Source: Campylobacterota bacterium (lineage in GTDB: Bacteria; Campylobacterota; Campylobacteria; Campylobacterales; Sulfurovaceae). From it: 6,364 nt of DNA. Location of the stretch: assembly GCA_013153345.1 (NCBI GenBank), contig JAADEQ010000111.1, forward strand, positions 1-6,364. The letters run 5' to 3'. The translations under genes and the position numbers were made by a program. Below, one piece after another: positions 1 through 5,426 of this stretch. How positions within the stretch are numbered: position 1 is the stretch's first letter; every line of letters starts with the position of its first letter. Below the pieces are notes generated by a model, which saw nothing but the letters and a program-made list of their open reading frames with translations, did no database searches and was not told the DNA's origin.

Positions 1-1217
1 CCCTCTTTATCATCTATCTTTATATCCTTTATCTCATTTATCCACAAAAACAGCCACTCTCTAAAATCAAACCTAAATCCCTTCAAAAGCTTTCTAAATG
101 CAAACCAAGGCTCTAAAAGATTAAACTCTTCAAGCGCCTCCAAACGATTTGAAGAGGAGTAAAGAGGAAACCCAACACTGGCTAAAATCTCAAAAAACCT
201 ATCAATAGTAATCCCTTTTTCAAAAAAGAGCTCACTCATTAAATTTTTGCGCTCCAAATACCTCTTTGATAACATATCCCCCTTTAGATACTTTAAAAGC
301 TCATCTAAAAGAATAAAACTCTCCTCCTTTGCATACTCTTTCCCCATTGCAAAATTAAAATTCCCTCTCCTATCAAACCTCCTTACCACACTTGCAAATG
401 ATTCATCGGGCAAAATTAGAGCTATCTTTGAGGGCTCAATCCCATCTCTAACCCACCTCTCAATCTGAGCCATTGCAATTGTAAGCTGCTCAATTCTAGA
501 AGAGGCAACACTTAAAATGGTATTTAAGCTAGAGTTTATATTACTACTTCTATTTATCCTTTGAGTAGCCAAATCAATCTCTATCTCTTGGAGCTGCTTA
601 CTCTCTTGAAGTGCTGGAGCAAGAAAATACATCTTCTTATTAAAAGGGGTCAAAGCCATCTTAATAGTAAAAGGCTTTATCTTAGCAATTGCTCTAAATA
701 ACTCTACCTCAAATTTGGTTAAAAACCCCTCTAATATCAATATAAACCCATCAAAAGAGCGAATAAAATCATAATTAATCTCATAACTTTTAGGGATAAA
801 TATCCTATCACTCACCCCCTCTTTATCCAAAATCATCTTATATCTATTAAATAGCTTCTCTAATACTTCAATATCTTTAACAAACTCAGCATAAAAGTCA
901 GCTAATAAAAGAGTACTAATATCTACCTTCTCAAAGGCTAACTCTTCAAAAAAACGGAAAAAATCGCTTGAGTGAGAGTAAAACTTTACTAAACTCCTAC
1001 TAATCTTAAACCTATCAAACTCCTTAAACTTAGAAGCCTCCTTTAGAAATATCACCCTCTCACTACTACTAACTAATCTATTTTCTACCACAACTGCTCT
1101 ACTCTCAAACTCAGCAATTGTCATCATCTTAGGAACAAAAGAGTTGCTACTCAAAAGCTCCTCTTTCTTCTCTCTAATAGCCCTATTTGTAGGATAGATA
1201 TATAAGATATTTTCCAA
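1..1217 (-). CDS. addB: AddB-like helicase/exonuclease subunit, N-terminal 405 codons (runs off left edge)
   Basis: The frame is open without a stop from 1217 to base 1, so about 405 residues are visible; the family is usually near 800 residues in this phylum, so roughly the C-terminal half lies outside. AddB pairs with AddA to resect double-strand DNA ends for RecA-dependent recombination in the cytoplasm. Recognisable stretches are the start ILYIYPTNRAIREKK (about 3-17), FVPKMMTIAEFE (about 26-37), a helicase-like segment SRIEQL..DGIEPSKIALILPD (about 240-271) and FDRRGNFNFAMG (281-292), which I recall as typical of epsilonproteobacterial AddB proteins. The PD-(D/E)XK nuclease domain would be in the missing part. 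The start is TTG at 1217: AAGGG lies five bases upstream (1223-1227), homologues begin at this point, and the first in-frame ATG would cut off the conserved N-terminus. It follows the porin gene by 68 bases and may be cotranscribed. From memory, addB lies downstream of the cco cluster in Campylobacter too. Confidence 0.8.
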   Translation of the reverse strand, partial: MENILYIYPTNRAIREKKEELLSSNSFVPKMMTIAEFESRAVVVENRLVSSSERVIFLKEASKFKEFDRFKISRSLVKFYSHSSDFFRFFEELAFEKVDISTLLLADFYAEFVKDIEVLEKLFNRYKMILDKEGVSDRIFIPKSYEINYDFIRSFDGFILILEGFLTKFEVELFRAIAKIKPFTIKMALTPFNKKMYFLAPALQESKQLQEIEIDLATQRINRSSNINSSLNTILSVASSRIEQLTIAMAQIERWVRDGIEPSKIALILPDESFASVVRRFDRRGNFNFAMGKEYAKEESFILLDELLKYLKGDMLSKRYLERKNLMSELFFEKGITIDRFFEILASVGFPLYSSSNRLEALEEFNLLEPWFAFRKLLKGFRFDFREWLFLWINEIKDIKIDDKE

Positions 1218-1222
1218 GCAGA

Positions 1223-1227
1223 CCCTT
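1223..1227 (-). promoter_or_regulatory. Ribosome binding site deciding the TTG start of addB
   Basis: AAGGG on the minus strand with a five-base spacer to TTG at 1217. No ATG or GTG is in frame near the conserved N-terminus, so this site supports a TTG start. The frame stays open upstream to a TAG at 1293-1295, but with no other plausible start codon and site. Confidence 0.55.
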
Positions 1228-1268
1228 TTTTGGATAAAAATATATCTAAAAAAGATTAAAAACCAAAC

Positions 1269-1286
1269 GAAGCAATCTGAAGCAAT
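1269..1286. repeat. Short direct repeat of GAAGCAAT, period 10
   Basis: GAAGCAAT occurs at 1269-1276 and again at 1279-1286 on the plus strand, separated by CT. It begins immediately after the porin stop codon on the transcribed strand. It forms no hairpin and no U-tract terminator. It may be chance or a small duplication. Confidence 0.5.
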
Positions 1287-2017
1287 TAAAATCTAAGCTG
1301 CATCCCAATTGATAAAACTGGATACCATTTATACTTTTTTAAAGTCTCATTTAATTTCTCTTCTTCAATTCTTGACTCATTATCTAAAATATGCTGAAGC
1401 CCCTCAAACCCCTCTGCAGCAGTAGCTTTTAAAGTAGCCTTTGGCTCTCCAATATAAAGCACTCCCAAATCCATTACAAACCTCCACCCACCCTTCTCAA
1501 CTGAACTTAATCCAACTCCAAGATATGGATTAATATTATTAAAATCTATTGTAGTATCAACAGAGCCTATCTGCATTGAGGGATAGACATTATCTCCAAT
1601 CTTTAGCTCCCCACTAGTAACCTTTATATCCCCTTTAATATTACTTTGGTGGTTATAGACTCCTGTAGAAAATCTTAAAGCATTTTGCCAAGGGTGATAA
1701 TCTATTAAAATACCACTACTTTGCAAAGTTGCAGTAAAATCATACTTATTATCCTCTACTTCAATATCTTTTAGAGTATATTTAAACCCATTGATATTGG
1801 CTCTAATTGCCATAGTCTGGTTAATCAAATACTCCAAATCAAATCCAAGCCCCAAAGTCCCCACTTTATAAGCAATCTTAAAACTATCCTCTTCTACACT
1901 ACTAGAGGCTGAATCCTTAATATAATCTTGCAACTGAGTACTCTTTTTAATAGCATCAACCCCACTACCAAAAAGATAAAACGAGAGTATAGCAATTAAT
2001 ATTACACTTCTCATCAT
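1286..2017 (-). CDS. CarO-like outer-membrane beta-barrel protein (porin family)
   Basis: A 243-residue predicted outer-membrane protein. Residues 1-22 form a signal peptide (MMRS, hydrophobic core 5-16, likely cleavage after VDA at 22). The mature part shows alternating hydrophobic and polar strands (for example around 47-75, 101-120, 160-200), glycine and aromatic residues at strand ends, and a C-terminal strand KWYPVLSIGMQLRF ending in Phe, the usual outer-membrane insertion signal. The order of landmarks (VGTLGLGFDLEY, then KYDF, then a Pro-Trp turn, NINPYLGVG, GVLYIGEPKATL, an acidic helical insert and a KYKWYPV end) resembles the Acinetobacter CarO family as I remember it, an eight-stranded barrel linked to basic amino acid uptake. 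Substrate is unknown here. It has its own predicted promoter and a weak ribosome binding site (AAAGAAAT). Two adjacent ATG codons at 2017 and 2014 are both possible starts; the choice changes only one residue. Confidence 0.75.
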   Translation of the reverse strand: MMRSVILIAILSFYLFGSGVDAIKKSTQLQDYIKDSASSSVEEDSFKIAYKVGTLGLGFDLEYLINQTMAIRANINGFKYTLKDIEVEDNKYDFTATLQSSGILIDYHPWQNALRFSTGVYNHQSNIKGDIKVTSGELKIGDNVYPSMQIGSVDTTIDFNNINPYLGVGLSSVEKGGWRFVMDLGVLYIGEPKATLKATAAEGFEGLQHILDNESRIEEEKLNETLKKYKWYPVLSIGMQLRF

Positions 2018-2037
2018 CCATATTTCTTTTTGTAATA

Positions 2038-2066
2038 ATTATACAATAAAATATAACATATATCAA
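2038..2066 (-). promoter_or_regulatory. Predicted sigma-70 promoter of the outer-membrane protein gene
   Basis: On the minus strand TTGATA (2066-2061) and TATAAT (2043-2038) are separated by exactly 17 bases. The -10 is a perfect consensus and the -35 matches five of six. Transcription would start near 2031, giving a leader of about 14 bases before ATG at 2017. This indicates that the porin gene is expressed separately from the cbb3 operon upstream. The main caveat is that the region is very AT-rich, where -10-like boxes are common, and that promoters in this phylum often lack a good -35. Confidence 0.7.
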
Positions 2067-2068
2067 TT

Positions 2069-2082
2069 TTTTATATATAAAA
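2069..2082. repeat. Perfect 14-base AT palindrome just upstream of the -35 box
   Basis: TTTTATATATAAAA reads the same on both strands and ends two bases before the -35 element of the porin promoter. It could be an UP-like element contacted by RNA polymerase alpha subunits or a regulator site. In AT-rich DNA it may also be chance. Confidence 0.5.
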
Positions 2083-2135
2083 GCGCAGTTAAAATAAATT
2101 TATGTAGAGTTTTTAGTCAATCCCCCTCCCAACTC

Positions 2136-2681
2136 TTAATCCAGTTTTACCCCATAAATATCCATAAACTTAGTAGCATTATCAATTTGAGCACGCACCC
2201 TTAAGATATATCTTCCCTTATTTGGAATCTCAATCCCCTTTATCTCATAAATTCCATTTTTCCCTTTAATATTCTTAAAATATCTATCCTCTTTTGTAGT
2301 TTGAGGACGAGTCAATAAAAGGGTAACATTTGCATCATCTACCGCTCTTCCATCAAGGGTAGTAATTTTAAGAGTCAAACTATTGTTATCTTCCAATTTA
2401 TAGTGCACATTTGCTTTTCTTTTTAGATTCTTTGGCTTAAAATCACTCTTTTCCAAACCACTAAACTCAATCTTATATTTTGCATCAAATCTCTTTTGAG
2501 CCTGTTCAATCTCAAAAGCATTCTTATCTGCATCTTGATACTTTAACATAAACTCATTCGCCTCATTAATAGGCAAAGAGCTAGCACTCTTAATGGTCCA
2601 ATAGCTAAGAGTAATCCCTATAGCCAAAAAACCCAAAATCATATAGGGCCAATACTTACCGCTATTTTCCTTTTTTGACAT
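2136..2681 (-). CDS. ccoH: FixH/CcoH-family cbb3 oxidase assembly protein
   Basis: A 181-residue protein with a short cytoplasmic N-terminus rich in Lys, one membrane helix at about 11-30 (preceded by KYWPY) and a periplasmic domain. The layout matches FixH (PF05751): the helix, a segment like SLPINEANEFMLKYQDADKN (about 35-54), then a beta-sandwich-like domain with LTLKITTLDGRAVDDANVTLLLTRP, and a final strand GRYILRVRA. FixH/CcoH is known to bind and stabilise cbb3 oxidase during assembly. It lies three genes after DUF4006 in the cco operon. It starts two bases after the stop of the TPM gene with AAGGA five bases ahead of the ATG, so the two are surely cotranscribed. The partner genes ccoG, ccoI and ccoS are not in this window. 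Sequence similarity to proteobacterial FixH is loose, so the family call rests partly on context. Confidence 0.75.
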   Translation of the reverse strand: MSKKENSGKYWPYMILGFLAIGITLSYWTIKSASSLPINEANEFMLKYQDADKNAFEIEQAQKRFDAKYKIEFSGLEKSDFKPKNLKRKANVHYKLEDNNSLTLKITTLDGRAVDDANVTLLLTRPQTTKEDRYFKNIKGKNGIYEIKGIEIPNKGRYILRVRAQIDNATKFMDIYGVKLD

Positions 2682-2683
2682 CT

Positions 2684-3268
2684 CTATCCTTTTTTCTTAA
2701 TTAATGGAGAGATAAAATATATCCAAATTACTATTAAAGAACCAATAATTACTACTATATTTATTAAATTTAATACCCATCTCCCACTCTCTTTAATAGT
2801 AGATTTTAACTCCACCCCTTTAGTTTGAGCTATCTCATCTGCTAATTCACTATAAGCTTGAACCAACCCAAGGTCATATTTTGATTGTAAAGAGTTTTTA
2901 TCAGCACTAGCAATTATCTTTATCGCATAATCTTTAACCTTTTTCTTATCTATCTCTTTAAGTAAGCTCTTATTGCTAGCTATAATATGCAATCTAGTTG
3001 AGTTAGGGGCAAATACAATTGCAACATATGGCTTGCCTAAACTACTACTATACTTTTTTATATACTCATATACACTAACTCCCCTTTTAATCTCATCATT
3101 TGTAGCAATTAAATAGGCATTTATATTTGTAGTTCTATTTAACTCATCACCAATCTTTTCTATTATATCTGCTGCTTTTGGGGAGATTAAATGCTCATTA
3201 AAGAGATATTTGGCATTAAGAGTTAGCAAAAGTAGTAGCATAAGCAAGGAGAACCTTGCTATAGCCAT
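2684..3268 (-). CDS. TPM-domain-like membrane-anchored periplasmic protein
   Basis: A 194-residue protein: signal peptide or N-terminal helix 1-19 (ending LTLNA), a soluble domain of about 25-160, and a membrane helix at about 165-186 followed by a KKKG tail. The soluble domain begins with LISPKAADIIEKIGDEL and has the pattern of a TPM domain (PF04536): helix, strand INAYLIATNDE, helix, then a strand PYVAIVFAPNSTRLHIIAS, then amphipathic helices. TPM proteins in other systems take part in photosystem II repair or membrane-protein biogenesis, but no common function is agreed. In this operon a role in oxidase assembly or quality control is an inference from position. The start is ATG at 3268, three bases after the stop of the 29-aa gene, with only a weak purine stretch ahead, so translational coupling is likely. 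An alternative ATG at 3241 would leave a shorter signal peptide. Confidence 0.65.
   Translation of the reverse strand: MAIARFSLLMLLLLLTLNAKYLFNEHLISPKAADIIEKIGDELNRTTNINAYLIATNDEIKRGVSVYEYIKKYSSSLGKPYVAIVFAPNSTRLHIIASNKSLLKEIDKKKVKDYAIKIIASADKNSLQSKYDLGLVQAYSELADEIAQTKGVELKSTIKESGRWVLNLINIVVIIGSLIVIWIYFISPLIKKKG
3243..3260 (-). repeat. Hairpin-forming inverted repeat in the 5' codons of the TPM-like gene
   Basis: AGCAAGG and CCTTGCT form a perfect seven-base-pair stem with a four-base loop, eight bases after the first base of the ATG at 3268 and directly before the second in-frame ATG at 3241. In the mRNA it would fold close to the initiation region. It is not followed by a U-tract, so it is not an intrinsic terminator. 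Confidence 0.55.
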
Positions 3269-3271
3269 CTT

Positions 3272-3361
3272 CTATCCAACAAATAGATGGTTTGGAGTCA
3301 ATACAGCCCAAAGAGCAATTAAAGCTGTTACTACTAGCAAAAGTGTAATTATCTTATCCAT
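3272..3361 (-). CDS. 29-aa single-helix membrane microprotein in the cbb3 operon
   Basis: ATG at 3361 and TAG at 3274-3272 enclose 29 codons. The protein starts MDKIITLLLVV and ends TPNHLFVG: one predicted membrane helix at about 4-21 with a positive and negative residue at the N-terminus and a short tail. Evidence that it is real: it exactly fills the 105-base gap between two operon genes, it has a strong ribosome binding site (AGGGGG at 3372-3367, five-base spacer), and its stop sits three bases before the next gene's ATG. Tiny single-helix subunits are known in other terminal oxidases (CydX in bd oxidase, CcoM in Pseudomonas cbb3), and this could be an analogous accessory subunit; I do not recognise a family. 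It has no cofactor-binding motif. Function is not assigned. Confidence 0.7.
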   Translation of the reverse strand: MDKIITLLLVVTALIALWAVLTPNHLFVG

Positions 3362-3366
3362 ACTAG

Positions 3367-3372
3367 CCCCCT
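3367..3372 (-). promoter_or_regulatory. Ribosome binding site of the 29-aa microprotein
   Basis: AGGGGG five bases before ATG at 3361, placed between the TAA of the DUF4006-like gene (3374-3376) and the start. It is among the purine-richest sites in the locus and is the main support for translation of this short frame. Confidence 0.65.
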
Positions 3373-3373
3373 C

Positions 3374-3601
3374 TTATAGTTTCTCAATCGCATATTTAGC
3401 ATTATCAGTGCTTTTCATCTTCACATTATCTAAACTATTTACTACTGGTGATGGGTCATAAGCTTTTGTTGCACTAACTCTTTGAACCATAATTGCGTTA
3501 GTAACTAACATAAATAAAATTGCCAATAAGAGGCCAGTTGCAATTAACATCCCTGTAATTCCATCAAGTCCAAATAGACTTCTTTTAGTATTTTCTGCCA
3601 T
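3374..3601 (-). CDS. DUF4006-family small membrane protein
   Basis: A 75-residue protein with a short N-terminus, the conserved-looking segment SLFGLDGITGMLIAT (about 8-22), one membrane helix at about 15-38 and a polar C-terminal tail of about 37 residues. The FGLxGITGMLIAT pattern is what I recall for DUF4006, a family found next to ccoP in Helicobacter, Campylobacter and relatives. Function is unknown; constant linkage to the cbb3 genes suggests a structural or assembly role. It starts ten bases after the ccoP stop, and GGAG immediately follows that TAA, so it is in the same operon and probably well translated. Confidence 0.8.
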   Translation of the reverse strand: MAENTKRSLFGLDGITGMLIATGLLLAILFMLVTNAIMVQRVSATKAYDPSPVVNSLDNVKMKSTDNAKYAIEKL

Positions 3602-3611
3602 ACCCTACTCC

Positions 3612-4502
3612 TTACTTTCTTTGTAGTGTTCTAATATACTCAGCAATTGCCTTTTCTTGAACAGGAGTAAATCTATTTACAAATGAAGGCATAATTCCAA
3701 TAGCTCCCTTTTTACCATGAGTTAAGACTTGATGAATCAATACATCATCATACTCAACTAGGTTTGGAGATTGTCCATTCATCCCTTTTCCATCTTGACC
3801 ATGACATCCTGCACAAGTTGCCCAACCAGCTGGAGCTTGCCCCTTTAGACCATTTGCAACATACTCAGCAACCTCTTCAGCCGCTTTTCCTTGAAGCATA
3901 TTTGGAGGCATTGCACCCATTGGATACTTAAAGTTACTTGAACCATTCTTAATTGCATATAAAACTTGCTCTTTAGAGATTCTTTTTGTTAAATCGTGAG
4001 CCTTTCCATCAAGTCCATCTCCATTATTTCCGTGACATGGAGCACACTGAACCAAGAAAATTGACTCTCCCATCTCCTTTAGAGTCTGCTTATCAGCATT
4101 TTTATGAACCTCTTCAAACTTCTTATTATAAGCCTTTACCTCTTCATTCCACTCACCAATTTGACTATATGCATTTAGTGGGTATCCCCATAGAAAATAC
4201 CAAATAGCCCAAATTAAAACACCAATAAATGACCAAGCCCAACCTTTTGGAAGCTCATTCTTATACTCACCAATTCCATCCCAATTCTCATCTGCAAGCT
4301 CTCCAGTTGCAGTATCTGTTTTCATTTGAGCCATATATTTAGCTGAAACTCCAAATGCCAATACTGCAATTGCAACAGCCCCAAGGAATGTAATTAAGTT
4401 TACTGGGTCACTTAGGTCAATATTCATCTGTTTTACAACTACTAACGTTGCAATAATTAAGATTAGGGCAAAAGCTAGACCCTTTATAATCATAGAATTC
4501 AT
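3612..4502 (-). CDS. ccoP: cbb3-type cytochrome c oxidase subunit III, dihaem cytochrome c
   Basis: CcoP passes electrons from periplasmic cytochrome c towards the catalytic subunit. Numbered from ATG at 4502 (296 residues), there are two haem c sites, CAPCH (153-157) and CAGCH (230-234), with likely Met ligands at 198 (GAMPP) and 271 (GIMPSF). The CcoP N-terminal signature ENWDGIGEYKNELPKGW (72-88) precedes a membrane helix at about 89-108. Two further helices lie ahead of it (about 5-23 and 35-57), giving three where the Pseudomonas protein has two. I chose 4502 rather than the upstream ATG at 4523: AAGGAG (4510-4515) is seven bases before 4502, whereas 4523 lies inside ccoQ codons with no site. 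The gene follows the ccoQ stop by four bases, so coupling is likely. Confidence 0.95.
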   Translation of the reverse strand: MNSMIIKGLAFALILIIATLVVVKQMNIDLSDPVNLITFLGAVAIAVLAFGVSAKYMAQMKTDTATGELADENWDGIGEYKNELPKGWAWSFIGVLIWAIWYFLWGYPLNAYSQIGEWNEEVKAYNKKFEEVHKNADKQTLKEMGESIFLVQCAPCHGNNGDGLDGKAHDLTKRISKEQVLYAIKNGSSNFKYPMGAMPPNMLQGKAAEEVAEYVANGLKGQAPAGWATCAGCHGQDGKGMNGQSPNLVEYDDVLIHQVLTHGKKGAIGIMPSFVNRFTPVQEKAIAEYIRTLQRK

Positions 4503-4506
4503 AAAT

Positions 4507-4728
4507 CTACTCCTTTTTATCATTCTTATCTAATTTGGGGTTCTTCTCTAAAATATTGCTATCAAGCTCATCCTCAATAGCTAACTTTCCATACTTTTCA
4601 TAATCACGCTCACCCTTCTTTTCGCTACGATAGAGATGTATAATATATCCATAAAATATTACCGCAACAACCCCCATTCCAATCACATAGGCATAGATTC
4701 TAATTTGCTCTATCTCTACCGCGCTCAC
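4507..4728 (-). CDS. ccoQ: cbb3-type cytochrome c oxidase subunit IV
   Basis: A 73-residue protein with one membrane helix at about 11-33 (IYAYVIGMGVVAVIFYGYII) followed by a highly charged tail rich in Lys, Glu and Asp. Size, single helix and place between ccoO and ccoP identify CcoQ, which has no cofactor and stabilises the oxidase. The start codon is GTG at 4728, nine bases after the ccoO stop, with AAAGG overlapping that stop as ribosome binding site; the next in-frame ATG lies inside the membrane helix. Its last codons carry the ribosome binding site of ccoP. Confidence 0.9.
   Translation of the reverse strand: MSAVEIEQIRIYAYVIGMGVVAVIFYGYIIHLYRSEKKGERDYEKYGKLAIEDELDSNILEKNPKLDKNDKKE
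4510..4515 (-). promoter_or_regulatory. Ribosome binding site deciding the ccoP start
   Basis: AAGGAG on the minus strand, seven bases before ATG at 4502 and inside the final codons of ccoQ. It selects 4502 over the in-frame ATG at 4523, which would place the site within the coding sequence. Confidence 0.75.
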
Positions 4729-4737
4729 ACTCTACCT

Positions 4738-5412
4738 TTACTTTAATCTATTTAAATATGCAATTAGTGCAACAATTTCAGGAATTTTTCCCTCTTCAAC
4801 CATCTTAACCACATCAACCTTATCAAACTTCATCTCTTTAGCAATCTTTAGAGCTTCTGGCAATACAACCTCTTTAAAGTGCTTCTCATAAGCCTCTTTT
4901 CCTGGCTTAATATCATCCCCATATGGAGTATTAAAAACCTTCTTAACTGTTACAGCCTCTGCATATGCAGTCTCAATATCAGCTATATTTGTAAACTGAT
5001 GCTTATATGCTGGCATAATAGACTCAGGTACAACTGAAGTTGGGTCCCACATATGGTTTGCATGCCAATCTGAGGTTCTATAGTTTCCTACTCTATGTAA
5101 ATCTGGTCCAGTTCTCTTACTTCCCCAAAGAAATGGTCTATCATATGCATACTCTCCAGATAGTGAATATTGCCCATATCTATCAGTCTCAGACTTAAAT
5201 GGACGAATTAATTGAGAGTGACACGCAATACAATTATCTTTTTTATAAACCTCTTTTCCAGCCAGCTCTAAAACAGAGTATGGCTTAAGCCCCTTAACAG
5301 GGCGAGCCGCTTCTGCAAAGTTTGGTAAAATCTCAATAAGTCCCGCATACGCAATTACAACAAATACACCCACTGCAAAAAAGAATGGGTTTTTCTCTAG
5401 CCAATGAAACAT
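4738..5412 (-). CDS. ccoO: cbb3-type cytochrome c oxidase subunit II, monohaem cytochrome c
   Basis: A 224-residue membrane-anchored cytochrome c carrying electrons from CcoP to the haem b of CcoN. It has a membrane helix at about 10-29 and a periplasmic domain with haem c site CIACH at 61-65, followed by the CcoO hallmarks SQLIRPF (66-72), DRYGQYS (77-83), WGSKRTGPDLHRVG (96-109) and W-H-A-N-H (116-120). The Met at 133 in ESIMPAYKH is the likely axial ligand. It begins 14 bases after ccoN with AGGAGG (5419-5424) six bases ahead of the ATG. Length and motifs are normal for the family. Confidence 0.97.
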   Translation of the reverse strand: MFHWLEKNPFFFAVGVFVVIAYAGLIEILPNFAEAARPVKGLKPYSVLELAGKEVYKKDNCIACHSQLIRPFKSETDRYGQYSLSGEYAYDRPFLWGSKRTGPDLHRVGNYRTSDWHANHMWDPTSVVPESIMPAYKHQFTNIADIETAYAEAVTVKKVFNTPYGDDIKPGKEAYEKHFKEVVLPEALKIAKEMKFDKVDVVKMVEEGKIPEIVALIAYLNRLK

Positions 5413-5426
5413 ACTATTCCTCCTTC

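Noticed and set aside
247..468. Plus-strand 73-codon frame
   Set aside because: It lies opposite addB, shows no recognisable domain or ribosome binding site, and is explained as the complement of a coding strand.
1218..1285. Separate promoter or terminator between the porin gene and addB
   Set aside because: Only weak TAGATAT-like boxes with no good -35 and no hairpin with U-tract are visible; cotranscription is the simpler reading.
2105..2125. Six-codon leader peptide from TTG after the GGAGG-like run
   Set aside because: A purine run before TTG and a nearby TAA are too easily met by chance, and the porin promoter lies downstream of it, so no attenuation link is evident.
2100..2138. Intrinsic terminator after fixH
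   Set aside because: The only stem (AGAGTT/AACTCT) has a 19-base loop and no following U-tract, so a rho-independent terminator is not supported.
3210..3461. Plus-strand 83-codon frame
   Set aside because: It overlaps three supported minus-strand genes including their start regions and has no family resemblance.
3986..4207. Plus-strand 73-codon frame inside ccoP
   Set aside because: It is antisense to the first haem-binding region of ccoP; its His and Pro-rich composition is the usual result of reading that strand.
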